This document shows, piece after piece, positions 1 to 6,269 of a stretch of DNA of 10,072 bases. The DNA lies in contig CAKQHC010000058.1 of assembly GCA_934234005.1 (NCBI GenBank), positions 1-10,072 on the forward strand. The letters run 5' to 3'. Below the pieces are notes generated by a model. The model saw only the letters and a list, made by a program, of their open reading frames with translations, did no database searches and had not been told where the DNA came from. The position numbers and the translations under genes were made by a program. The DNA is from an uncultured Methanomassiliicoccales archaeon. Lineage in GTDB: Archaea; Thermoplasmatota; Thermoplasmata; Methanomassiliicoccales; Methanomethylophilaceae. The stretch's first letter is position 1. Each line of letters begins with the position of its first letter.

Positions 1-506
1 ATACGCACCCGTCTTTACAGTCGCCCATGATGCGCAGGGTCACGGAGATTACGGCATTCATAGACGAATTTCACAATGTAGGCATAAGCAATGCCCGGTG
101 GATGGATCTCGAAAAAGTATTCGGTAACGTTGCGAGTTCTTTTTGCAGATCGAATGTCGAATTCAAAACATCAGTTCACGGACTGAACGTCCTGGCGGAT
201 CCCGGGTTCGCTTATGTATTTAAACATTTGATAGAAAATTCCATCCAGCACGGTTCTGCAAACATAATTGCCGTAAGATTTGCCATTTCCGAAGGAGAGC
301 TGCGTCTGATATACAGCGACAACGGTTCCGGATTACCGGACGATCCGTCGTCGGTTTTTGATATGGTCGACAAAGGAAAGTTCGGAATGCTCATGGTCAC
401 GGAGGTCATAAAGGCGTCGAATATGTCCATAACGGCCGTATCGTCTCCCGACGGAGCAGTATTTGAGATAACTGTGCCCCCGTCGGGATATTCGATAAAC
501 TCATGA
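1..506 (+). CDS. Sensor histidine kinase, C-terminal part (5' end outside window)
   Basis: The frame is open to the left edge, so the ATG at 27 is probably internal. What is visible is the end of the dimerisation/phosphoacceptor region and the ATP-binding HATPase_c domain. Numbering from the Met at 27, the N-box is HLIENSIQHG (67-76, Asn71), the G1 box is SDNGSGLP (97-104), and a G2-like segment GKFGMLMVTEVI follows at about 117-128. The protein ends in an FEITVPP strand typical of the fold. The segment FHNVGISNARW ahead of the N-box resembles the 'YQ-D-GV-AP-W' stretch common in methanogen PAS-type kinases. It would autophosphorylate a His that is not in view, and its sensor domain and partner regulator are also outside. 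It ends 4 bp from the convergent ATPase gene, so there is almost no room for separate terminators. Confidence 0.85.
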   Translation, partial: THPSLQSPMMRRVTEITAFIDEFHNVGISNARWMDLEKVFGNVASSFCRSNVEFKTSVHGLNVLADPGFAYVFKHLIENSIQHGSANIIAVRFAISEGELRLIYSDNGSGLPDDPSSVFDMVDKGKFGMLMVTEVIKASNMSITAVSSPDGAVFEITVPPSGYSINS

Positions 507-510
507 ACAT

Positions 511-2502
511 TCATACGAATGAATTCGGTTTTCCGACTGCAGTAACTTCATATTCTATCTCCATCAATCCGTCGCCGTATGCATCGCCGTAGGAGAATGT
601 TCTGTCGTTTCTGACGGCACTTACCGTCGGATCTGCAATGCCGTCGTTTCTTAGTTTTTCGGCGACATATTCGGAACCGGCTGTATATGCGGCAGATATA
701 GCTTCGTTCAAAGATCCGAATGACGAATTCAGTACTTCGGAGAACACCTCGAACGCCCCGTCATCGTTTCCGAATACTGTCGGTTTGATCAGGAATTTGA
801 CCGATTCGGATACGACCGACGTTATTGCGCCTATGGCATTTCCTACATCCGAATTCGGGTGAATTATGACTTCGCAGCCGAATACGTCTCTCATCCATCC
901 GATATAGACTCCGCACGGGGCTCCGATACCGATTATCGGTTTATTTACGGACATTCTGCATGAATAGTCTTTTCCCGATTCGTGTCTTATGCACTTTGTT
1001 ACAATATCGAAAGCGTTCGTATCCAATACGCAGTTTCCAGTTTCCTCCATAAGCAGCTCTTTCACCAGTTCCAGGGACAGCTTGTCGCGTATGGCTTCCT
1101 TGGACATCTTAATAAATTCGTCGGCAGTCGTATGAATCATACGGGACATGTACTCGACGGCATCCATTGATGCTGTGCGGTCGTATTTCGTAAACAGGCC
1201 GTCGGCGTGAAGTATGTCTGTGGGGGTCAGTCCGATTCTCTGAACATATCCTCTTTCTTCAAGTTTGGCCGAATTTATCATTCTTGCATAGATTCCCATT
1301 TCCGATGCAACAGAACATAGGGTTTTCGGCATATTCTTGGTAAGTCTCATGAACTCTCTGTCATTTTCGGTGACATCCGATACAGTATCGGGATTGGCTA
1401 TCGACCAGAAAAACTCCGTATCCAGAATAATGTCGCAGTCTCTGTCCGATTCGGATGTTTTGTGCGTTTCGCACACGTGCAACTCCGACAGACGATTTTT
1501 TACGCATCCCCATCTTTCCGATGCGACGCATAACGGTATGACTCTTGTGGCGGACAGACAGATTCTGTTTCCGCGGACGAATATTCTGCTGTCTCCTCCT
1601 ATGCCCGAAGTCGATATTTCGGCTGCAAGGACGCGCGTTCTCTTACCGCCTATTACCGCACCTTCTTTTTCCAGGCGCGGCTTTCCGTCCCTCAATATTC
1701 CGATGTCTGTTGTGGTACCCCCCATGTCCATGACTATGGCGTTCTTCTTTCCCGTGATATGCATGGCACCGATCATGCTGGCTGCAGGGCCGGACATTAT
1801 CGTTTCTACAGGCTTTTCCAAAGCTGCCTTTTCTCCCATCAACGTTCCGTCTCCGCGTACGATAAGCAACGGAGCATCGATTTCTGATTTTGCCATTACA
1901 TTTTTTACAGCTGTTATCAGTTTGCGTATAACAGGCAGCAATCCGGCATTCATTATGCATGTAGAGGTACGTTCGTTAAATCCCAATCCGGATGACAATT
2001 CATATCCGCATACGGCAGGAATGCCGAGCGTTTCGGAGACAATGTTTCTGACTGCGGTTTCATGTTCGGGATTTCTCACAGACATATATCCCGTGACTGC
2101 TATGCTGTCCACCCTTCCTCTGATTTTTTCCAAGAATTCTCTTATTGAATCATAATCGGGAAGTTCCGTTTCGTTACCGTGCAAATCGTGTTTTCCGGTT
2201 ACACGGATTTGCTTCTCCACCGGAACGGATCCGTCGTAGTCGCAACCCATGCAAACCAATCCCACGCGACATCCTTTTCCTTCCACGACCGAATTGGTGG
2301 CCAGGGTGGAAGACAGCGAAACTACAGTTACCTTCCGAAGAAGTTCGGAATCCATCATCCCTATGGCATCGGAGATACCTATGCTTAGGTCTTCGTGTGT
2401 TGTTCTGGATTTGGCTTTGCACAATACGGTTCCGTTTTCGTCATCAATGATGACGGCGTCCGTAAACGTGCCTCCCGTATCAAGCCCGAGTCCCAAAGAC
2501 AT
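511..2502 (-). CDS. Hydantoinase/oxoprolinase-family ASKHA ATPase next to a corrinoid methyltransferase pair
   Basis: This 663-residue protein has the full hydantoinase A layout. The first phosphate loop GLDTGGTFTD is at residues 6-15, VRGDGTLM at 215-222, SGPAAS at 237-242, the second phosphate motif MDMGGTTTD at 258-266, STSGIGGDS at 297-305, and GIGAPCG and HPNSDVGNAIGA near 525-559. The fold binds and hydrolyses ATP. Classical members open hydantoin or oxoproline rings, usually with a HyuB partner, and none is encoded here. The segment RIGLTPTDILHADG (about 422-435) replaces the usual TDANLVLG-like stretch, which suggests a separate subfamily. It is last in the - strand run after the corrinoid, UroD-fold and cysteine-rich genes. 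I therefore infer an ATP-dependent accessory or reactivating role for the corrinoid protein rather than hydantoin hydrolysis. The ATG at 2502 has AGGA 9 bases upstream. Confidence 0.85.
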   Translation of the reverse strand: MSLGLGLDTGGTFTDAVIIDDENGTVLCKAKSRTTHEDLSIGISDAIGMMDSELLRKVTVVSLSSTLATNSVVEGKGCRVGLVCMGCDYDGSVPVEKQIRVTGKHDLHGNETELPDYDSIREFLEKIRGRVDSIAVTGYMSVRNPEHETAVRNIVSETLGIPAVCGYELSSGLGFNERTSTCIMNAGLLPVIRKLITAVKNVMAKSEIDAPLLIVRGDGTLMGEKAALEKPVETIMSGPAASMIGAMHITGKKNAIVMDMGGTTTDIGILRDGKPRLEKEGAVIGGKRTRVLAAEISTSGIGGDSRIFVRGNRICLSATRVIPLCVASERWGCVKNRLSELHVCETHKTSESDRDCDIILDTEFFWSIANPDTVSDVTENDREFMRLTKNMPKTLCSVASEMGIYARMINSAKLEERGYVQRIGLTPTDILHADGLFTKYDRTASMDAVEYMSRMIHTTADEFIKMSKEAIRDKLSLELVKELLMEETGNCVLDTNAFDIVTKCIRHESGKDYSCRMSVNKPIIGIGAPCGVYIGWMRDVFGCEVIIHPNSDVGNAIGAITSVVSESVKFLIKPTVFGNDDGAFEVFSEVLNSSFGSLNEAISAAYTAGSEYVAEKLRNDGIADPTVSAVRNDRTFSYGDAYGDGLMEIEYEVTAVGKPNSFV

Positions 2503-2506
2503 TGTA

Positions 2507-2590
2507 TCCGATCCTGCTTGTTTCTGTTTCTCCTCTGTATTGATATTATAATAAGGAAGGGTCAGGATCGGAGAGGAGTCGGCCGATCCC
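2507..2590 (-). promoter_or_regulatory. Three-copy GGATCGG repeat able to form alternative hairpins ahead of the ATPase gene
   Basis: On the - strand, the gap between the cysteine-rich gene and the ATPase gene holds copy A, GGGATCGG (2590-2583), copy B, TCCGATCCTG (2572-2563), and copy C, CAGGATCGGA (2516-2507). B pairs with C over 10 perfect base pairs across a 46-base loop. B also pairs with A over 7 pairs plus a G-U, with an 11-base loop. Copy C contains the AGGA that serves as ribosome binding site for the ATG at 2502. In a read-through transcript, B:C would hide that site and A:B would free it. The repeats could instead be operator half-sites for a DNA-binding protein. The pairing is seen directly; the regulatory role is inference. 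Confidence 0.45.
2543..2553 (-). promoter_or_regulatory. Possible TATA box for the ATPase gene
   Basis: The - strand reads TTATTATAATA here, an archaeal TATA-like element inside an otherwise GC-richer gap. A start 25 or so bases downstream would give a leader of roughly 20 bases before the ATG at 2502, still carrying the AGGA ribosome binding site. If active, the ATPase can be expressed apart from the three genes upstream of it. Such a transcript would contain only the last copy of the GGATCGG repeat. Confidence 0.35.
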
Positions 2591-2598
2591 GGGGTATG

Positions 2599-2928
2599 TC
2601 ACCTGTTGTTGCTGACGATACCCATCTCTTTGCTGCGGTTGTCCATGATAGTGCATATGTGGTCGGCGAGGGTGCGTTCCTGTATTACGTCGCCCACACT
2701 TTCCGAATTGCGAAGGAAGAATTCGCAATCACATCTGTTGCACCTTACCTTGGGGCATCCTCTTACCGCTTCGGAACACCCCTGGCAGGCAAAGGTTCTT
2801 GCGTACACGAGCGAGAACCTGAATCCGCAACGGGGGCAGACGAGGTCCTTCCTCACAGATGCGGTTGTATTGTATGAGAATCCTCTGTTTCTCATTGATT
2901 CGAAGAACATATCTGCCGTCTCAAACAC
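2599..2928 (-). CDS. Small cysteine-rich (zinc-ribbon-like) protein
   Basis: This is a 109-residue protein of no function I can name. It has eight cysteines in 38 residues: C31-x2-C34, C48-x2-C51, C58, C63-x2-C66 and C68, with CPRCG and CNRCDCEF signatures. Pairs C31/C34 and C48/C51 could make one zinc ribbon and the later cysteines a second metal site; an iron-sulphur site cannot be excluded. There is no signal peptide or membrane segment, so it is probably cytosolic. The start used is a GTG with GAGGTG overlapping it; an ATG at 2910 (residue 7) is an alternative that keeps all cysteines. It lies between the UroD-fold methyltransferase and the ASKHA ATPase, which suggests an accessory role in corrinoid methyl transfer, for example as a metal-binding or redox partner. 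That role is inference. Confidence 0.75.
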   Translation of the reverse strand: MFETADMFFESMRNRGFSYNTTASVRKDLVCPRCGFRFSLVYARTFACQGCSEAVRGCPKVRCNRCDCEFFLRNSESVGDVIQERTLADHICTIMDNRSKEMGIVSNNR

Positions 2929-2940
2929 CTCTTTTGAAAT

Positions 2941-2968
2941 ATGCGGCCCCGTTAATACGGGACCGCGT
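2941..2968 (-). terminator. Strong hairpin after the methyltransferase gene
   Basis: The two arms 2943-2952 (GCGGCCCCGT) and 2957-2966 enclose a four-base loop. Read on the - strand the stem is ten pairs with one G-U, extendable by two. It begins 8 bases past the methyltransferase stop. On the - strand there is no clean U-run after it, only AUAUUUC, so it may be a partial terminator or an mRNA-stabilising element that lowers expression of the two downstream genes relative to the two upstream ones. Confidence 0.5.
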
Positions 2969-2974
2969 TTTTAA

Positions 2975-4063
2975 TCAGATGAAACTCCCGTACTTATGGG
3001 TCGCATCCATCACTGCAGTCACATTCTCCATTCTGCATTCAAGATCCGGAGGAACTTCGCAGCCCGAAGCGACGACCAGATGGGAATTGAGACCGCGCTT
3101 GCACATGCAGGTCTTCATTTCCTGACAGAGGTCTCCCGTTACCTTCGATATCTGCTCCACGCTGGCCCTCATGAACAGCTGGGGATCGATGTTTCCGAAG
3201 ATTGTGCAGTTGTCCGCATATCCGTCTTCTATAACCTTGGTCATACTGGGGGATTCCGGAACCTGCGGATAGTATGCAAGCGAATACACATCGACTCCGA
3301 ACTTCTTGATCTGCGTGTCAAGATGGGGCATATCGGCACAATTGTGGATTCCGAGACCCATTCCCGACTTTCTGGTTTGTTCGTTCGTAATCTTTGCGTA
3401 CTTGTTTCCTTCGAATTCTCCGTATTCGGCATCTCCGAGAACCGAATAATTGGCCCAGAGGTAATCCCAGCACATACCCTGCATGCCGGTCTCTCCGATC
3501 TTCTCGGCAGCTTGCCTGCAAAACTCCGTGGTAACCTCCAAAGCCTTGTGGACGGGGGCGGGATCGGTAAACATGTCCATGAAGAGCTCTTCCGCACCTC
3601 TGGACTGAGACAGGGTGAGCAGAGGTCCCTCAAGGAATGCGATTGTGAAAGACTTGTCCTTCAGCTTCTCGGCAACCTGTCTGTTCATCTCAATCAGAAC
3701 GCCTGTCCTTCCCTTTGTGCAATCCGGCAGAGTCAGATTTTCATAATCCTCGGGCGTCTTGATTACGTGTTCGTCGATGAACGGGGTGTTTTCCGTGTCC
3801 ATTCTCACATGCGCTCCGAAGTCGTGCGCGGTACACGACAGATCCTGCAGGGTAACGGTGAACGGAAACTTCCATGTGTTATATCCTTCAACGAAGGACT
3901 GTGCGCACAGATCCTTGTCCATGGCCCAATCACGGTATGTAACATGGCCGGGCAGCAGTCTTCTCTGAAGGCCGCATGCAAGAGGGTATGCCGGAAGTTC
4001 ATCCACCGGCTCGTTGGCAAGAGTCGCCAAAGCTCTTTCGTAGGGCGTCATTGTCGATACCAT
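2975..4063 (-). CDS. UroD-fold zinc methyltransferase (MtaA/MtbA-like)
   Basis: This 362-residue protein belongs to the uroporphyrinogen decarboxylase superfamily branch that moves methyl groups between corrinoid proteins and thiols. The zinc signature of methylcobamide:CoM methyltransferases is intact: H240-N-C242 (in GLGIHNCAD) and a distal Cys335 (in VASGCEVPPD). The N-terminus (TPYERALATLANEPVDELP) is also typical, as is FGNIDPQ at 289-295. In MtaA and MtbA the zinc activates coenzyme M to accept the methyl group. In relatives such as CmuA and MtsA, UroD-fold proteins also demethylate the substrate, so this could be the CoM methylase, the substrate demethylase, or both. The start at 4063 lies one base after the stop of the corrinoid gene (TGATATG), which implies translational coupling and a matched pair. 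Exact substrate is unknown. Confidence 0.88.
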   Translation of the reverse strand: MVSTMTPYERALATLANEPVDELPAYPLACGLQRRLLPGHVTYRDWAMDKDLCAQSFVEGYNTWKFPFTVTLQDLSCTAHDFGAHVRMDTENTPFIDEHVIKTPEDYENLTLPDCTKGRTGVLIEMNRQVAEKLKDKSFTIAFLEGPLLTLSQSRGAEELFMDMFTDPAPVHKALEVTTEFCRQAAEKIGETGMQGMCWDYLWANYSVLGDAEYGEFEGNKYAKITNEQTRKSGMGLGIHNCADMPHLDTQIKKFGVDVYSLAYYPQVPESPSMTKVIEDGYADNCTIFGNIDPQLFMRASVEQISKVTGDLCQEMKTCMCKRGLNSHLVVASGCEVPPDLECRMENVTAVMDATHKYGSFI

Positions 4064-4064
4064 A

Positions 4065-4700
4065 TCAGTTCGCCTTCAGCCAATTGATGCAGTCCTGTGC
4101 GTTGTTGTCTCTGTGGTTCGCTCCGATTTCGTCGGCGAACGATTCGGATGTCGGAGGTCCGCCGATTGTAACGGTGCAGTTTCCGCGCGTACCCTGTTCC
4201 TTCATAATGTCTATCGTTGCCTTCATATTGTCCATGGTGGGAGTCATAAGGGTAGACAGACACACGACGTCCATGTTATCGTTCTTTACGGCATCGGCAA
4301 TTATCTGCGGGGCCACATCCTTTCCGAGGTCGGTTACTACGAATCCGCCTGCTGTGAGCATCGTCTTAACGATGTTCTTTCCGATGTCATGTACGTCTCC
4401 CTCAACCACGGCGGTTGCGGCCTTCTTCGCATCGGACAGTGCTTCCTGCGGAATCAGGGGAAGAAGCAGATTAAGGCCTGCATACAGAGTCTGAGCTGCC
4501 ATCAATACCTGGGGCAGATAGATCTGGTGTGCCGCATACTTCTCTCCGATGACGGACATGCCCTTGACGAGTCCTTCGTTGATTGCTTCTACGGGGTTTA
4601 CACCCTGTGCGATTGCTCTTTCCGTAATCTCCTTTGAAAGGGCGGGCTTGCATGCGATGACTGCATTGGCCAGCTCTTCATAGATTGCTTCGTTTGCCAT
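4065..4700 (-). CDS. Corrinoid (B12-binding) methyl carrier protein, MtbC/MttC/MtaC-like
   Basis: This 211-residue protein matches the size of methylotrophic corrinoid proteins. Residues 1 to about 88 form the helical cap domain. The Rossmann-type B12 domain follows, with the cobalt-ligand signature GDVHDIGKNIV at 101-111 (His104 is the expected lower axial ligand), the STL motif at 149-151 and IGGPPTS at 179-185. It would carry a methyl group on cob(I)amide between a methyl donor and the neighbouring UroD-fold enzyme. Such proteins are oxidised to inactive Co(II) now and then and need an ATP-dependent activator. The usual activator, RamA, is not in this window, but an ASKHA ATPase is encoded in the same run. 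The start at 4700 is backed by a strong GGAGGAA site at 4713-4707, seven bases upstream on the - strand. It is the first gene of the run. Confidence 0.93.
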   Translation of the reverse strand: MANEAIYEELANAVIACKPALSKEITERAIAQGVNPVEAINEGLVKGMSVIGEKYAAHQIYLPQVLMAAQTLYAGLNLLLPLIPQEALSDAKKAATAVVEGDVHDIGKNIVKTMLTAGGFVVTDLGKDVAPQIIADAVKNDNMDVVCLSTLMTPTMDNMKATIDIMKEQGTRGNCTVTIGGPPTSESFADEIGANHRDNNAQDCINWLKAN

Positions 4701-4751
4701 TTGCTATTCCTCCACGACCCTTTCGAGGTCTGAAAATATTATTGTTTTTGG

Positions 4752-4761
4752 TAATATTTAA
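4752..4761 (-). promoter_or_regulatory. Probable TATA box of the corrinoid/methyltransferase run
   Basis: The - strand reads TTAAATATTA, close to the archaeal TATA consensus. A start about 25 bases downstream, near 4728, gives a leader of around 28 bases ending in the strong GGAGGAA ribosome binding site at 4713-4707. The leader also contains a small hairpin (GACCU/GGGUC arms, 4731-4717). The strong site fits a highly expressed catabolic gene. Confidence 0.45.
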
Positions 4762-4921
4762 TGATAAAAGATGGTTGGAGTGTGTATCCATGTAATTTTT
4801 GAGATAGAACCAATTTTTTAGTAGGTTAGTATTTAAATAAAGATGAAAAATATTAGATTTAACGAAAAATATTGTTTATTTACTCTCATATATCGATTTA
4901 CAGGATTTCATATTTTTTAAT

Positions 4922-4945
4922 TTTTATAAAATTAATATATAATAT
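4922..4945 (+). promoter_or_regulatory. Possible TATA region for the small-protein gene
   Basis: A dense run of TATA-like sequence (ATATATAATA at its core, about 4935-4944) lies 65-90 bases before the ATG at 5012. The exact element cannot be fixed because the whole stretch is A/T. A second possibility is a leaderless start driven by A-rich sequence near 4985. Confidence 0.25.
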
Positions 4946-5011
4946 TACCGTCCATTAAAATTAAAAAAGTATTCAAAAAATCCAAATAAAAAATAAAAAC
5001 ATAATTCATTC

Positions 5012-5350
5012 ATGACATCGGTTTGCAAGGTCAGTATGAACACATGTTCGAAGAACCATATCATCAGAGTTTCGCTGAGGGACGACGGGGATCTTGACGT
5101 TGAGATCGATACCGACTGTCCCCATGTAAAGGAATATGCAGAGAAACTGTTGCGTATAACGATGGGCGATGCATCGTCTTTTGCGGGAAGCAGGATAGTA
5201 GATCCCGACATACGTGCCTCCCTTTCCGCACCGTGTTTGGTGCCGAATGCCGTATTTGATGCAGCATGGATGGAATTGGGGATGCTGTCGAAGAATCTTT
5301 GCAGGAAGGTTCATTCCAATGAGTTAATCTTGGATTGTGACGACGAATGA
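5012..5350 (+). CDS. Small conserved cysteine-containing protein of unknown function
   Basis: The product is 112 residues, acidic, with no membrane segment or signal peptide. Visible features are Cys5 and Cys12 near the N-terminus, DTDCPHVKEYAEKL around 33-46, and a C-terminal segment APCLVPNAVFDAAWMELG. The layout (strands, then 'DC-HV--YAE-L', then 'C-VP-A' and a helix) recalls a family of about 100-residue methanogen proteins, which I believe is called DUF6951; this is from memory and unverified. The ATG at 5012 lacks a clear ribosome binding site. An ATG at 5036 has AAGGT four bases upstream, but the first start keeps an N-terminus like the remembered family. It is divergent from the corrinoid gene across a shared intergenic region, which hints at, but does not prove, a link to methyl transfer. 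Confidence 0.7.
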   Translation: MTSVCKVSMNTCSKNHIIRVSLRDDGDLDVEIDTDCPHVKEYAEKLLRITMGDASSFAGSRIVDPDIRASLSAPCLVPNAVFDAAWMELGMLSKNLCRKVHSNELILDCDDE

Positions 5351-5358
5351 CCGCAGAT

Positions 5359-5375
5359 CCGCATCTTTTTTGCGG
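5359..5375 (+). terminator. T-tract terminator after the small-protein gene
   Basis: Nine bases past the stop, the arms CCGCA (5359-5363) and TGCGG (5371-5375) flank a loop with a run of Ts; the full T-run is 5366-5371. Archaeal polymerase can stop on T-runs alone, so this probably ends the transcript before the next gene's promoter. Confidence 0.4.
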
Positions 5376-5397
5376 GAACCGTCACGCGGGCGCGTAA

Positions 5398-5405
5398 TTT
5401 ATATT
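5398..5405 (+). promoter_or_regulatory. TATA box of the asparagine-synthetase-like gene
   Basis: TTTATATT stands out in a GC-rich stretch (GGGCGCGTAA precedes it). Counting about 25 bases downstream places the transcript start close to the ATG at 5428, so the mRNA may be leaderless or nearly so. Confidence 0.5.
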
Positions 5406-5427
5406 GGATATTGGAGATACTGGCATT

Positions 5428-6222
5428 ATGTCTGTAAACTCGGAGAATCTCGAGCACGCAATAGTTTCGGCTATAAGGAACAGTGTCGAGGACCAGGACA
5501 TTGCCGTGGCCTTCTCTGGAGGCTTGGATTCGGGACTCGTAGCAGCGGTTGCGAAGGATTATGCAAGGTCTGTCACCCTCTATACTTCCGGAAAGGACAA
5601 ATCGTACGATGTCGTTATGGCACAGGAGATGTCCGAGCAATTGGGCCTTCCGTGGCTTCACATTCCGATTACCGAGGACAATATAGAGGCAAGACTGAGA
5701 GAAATGATTTCCATCACGGGAACCGCAAGTCCTTTGACCCTCTCTTTTGAACTTCCTCTGTTTTTCGTATGCAGGACGGTTCACGAGAAGCTGATTATAG
5801 GCGGCCAGGGTTCCGATGAGATATTTGCGGGATATTCGAAATACGTCGGTATGTCCGATGAGGAATTGGTAAGGACCATGAAGTCCGATATGGGAAAGCT
5901 CATAACATCCACCATACCTCATGAAACCAAGGTTGCAGATCATTTCGGTAAGAAAATCCTGTATCCGTACATGGACCCTCTTGTTACTATGCAGGTCAAT
6001 GCAATGGACCTCAAGGAACTTAAGCCGAAGGATGCCGACAACAGAAAGCTTCTGCTCAGACAGGTTGCCAGAGATTTGGGCTACCCCTTCATTGCCGATA
6101 AGAGAAAGAAAGCGGCGCAGTACGGATCAGGAACAATGGATTTGGTCCGTGAAGTAGCAAAGAAGAAGGGAATGACTTATTCCGAACTTGTAGTATCCAT
6201 CTACAAGGATATTTTTGAATAA
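5428..6222 (+). CDS. Asparagine-synthetase-like ATP-pyrophosphatase without glutaminase domain
   Basis: This is a 264-residue single-domain protein. The PP-loop FSGGLDSG is at residues 29-36 and the asparagine synthetase signature GGQGSDEIFAGY at 125-136, followed by LYPYMD (178-183) and a basic KRKKAAQYGSG stretch (225-235) as in the AsnB synthetase domain. Such enzymes adenylate a carboxylate and replace AMP with an amine. The N-terminal class II glutaminase of normal AsnB (about 200 residues with a catalytic Cys2) is absent, so the nitrogen donor must be free ammonia, another amine or a separate glutaminase. The substrate is unknown; asparagine formation is only one option. I chose ATG 5428 over a TTG at 5404 because it has GGAGAT nine bases upstream and sits at the expected transcript start. 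Confidence 0.85.
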   Translation: MSVNSENLEHAIVSAIRNSVEDQDIAVAFSGGLDSGLVAAVAKDYARSVTLYTSGKDKSYDVVMAQEMSEQLGLPWLHIPITEDNIEARLREMISITGTASPLTLSFELPLFFVCRTVHEKLIIGGQGSDEIFAGYSKYVGMSDEELVRTMKSDMGKLITSTIPHETKVADHFGKKILYPYMDPLVTMQVNAMDLKELKPKDADNRKLLLRQVARDLGYPFIADKRKKAAQYGSGTMDLVREVAKKKGMTYSELVVSIYKDIFE

Positions 6223-6231
6223 ACATAATTT

Positions 6232-6255
6232 CCGGCCTCACGGCCGGTATTTTTT
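6232..6255 (+). terminator. Hairpin plus T-run terminator
   Basis: A perfect six-pair GC stem (CCGGCC at 6232-6237, GGCCGG at 6242-6247) with a four-base loop is followed by six Ts at 6250-6255. It lies 10 bases after the stop of the asparagine-synthetase-like gene and only 15 bases before the next start, so the ATP-grasp gene is reached by read-through or has a promoter I cannot see. Confidence 0.7.
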
Positions 6256-6269
6256 ATCAGGCGGTCCGA

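Larger units (their letters stand above)
4701..5011. other. AT-rich divergent intergenic region
   Basis: About 310 bases with no open frame I would call a gene. It separates the - strand corrinoid gene from the + strand small-protein gene and must hold both promoters. It is far more AT-rich than the flanking genes, with many A and T runs. A ten-base direct repeat, GAAAAATATT, occurs at 4845 and 4864, 19 bases apart, but in such AT-rich sequence it may be chance. The centre shows no tRNA or clear structured RNA. Confidence 0.7.

Noticed and set aside
27..506. A complete 159-residue anti-sigma-like or stand-alone ATPase protein starting at the ATG at 27.
   Set aside because: The frame is open to the window edge and the first visible residues align with the linker of methanogen sensor kinases, so a truncated larger kinase is more likely.
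1337..2155. A 272-codon open frame on the + strand inside the ATPase gene.
   Set aside because: Antisense to a well-supported ASKHA protein; the translation is low in motif content and has no recognisable start signals.
2996..4087. A 363-codon open frame on the + strand covering the methyltransferase gene.
   Set aside because: It is exactly antisense to a gene with an intact zinc motif and family features; its translation shows no known domain and the length follows from codon bias of the real gene.
4845..4873. Direct repeat GAAAAATATT, two copies 19 bases apart, as an operator.
   Set aside because: The region is so AT-rich that ten-base A/T repeats are expected; kept only as a note on the intergenic region.
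5311..5943. A 210-codon open frame on the - strand.
   Set aside because: It runs across the terminator, promoter and first half of the asparagine-synthetase-like gene on the other strand and shows no domain.
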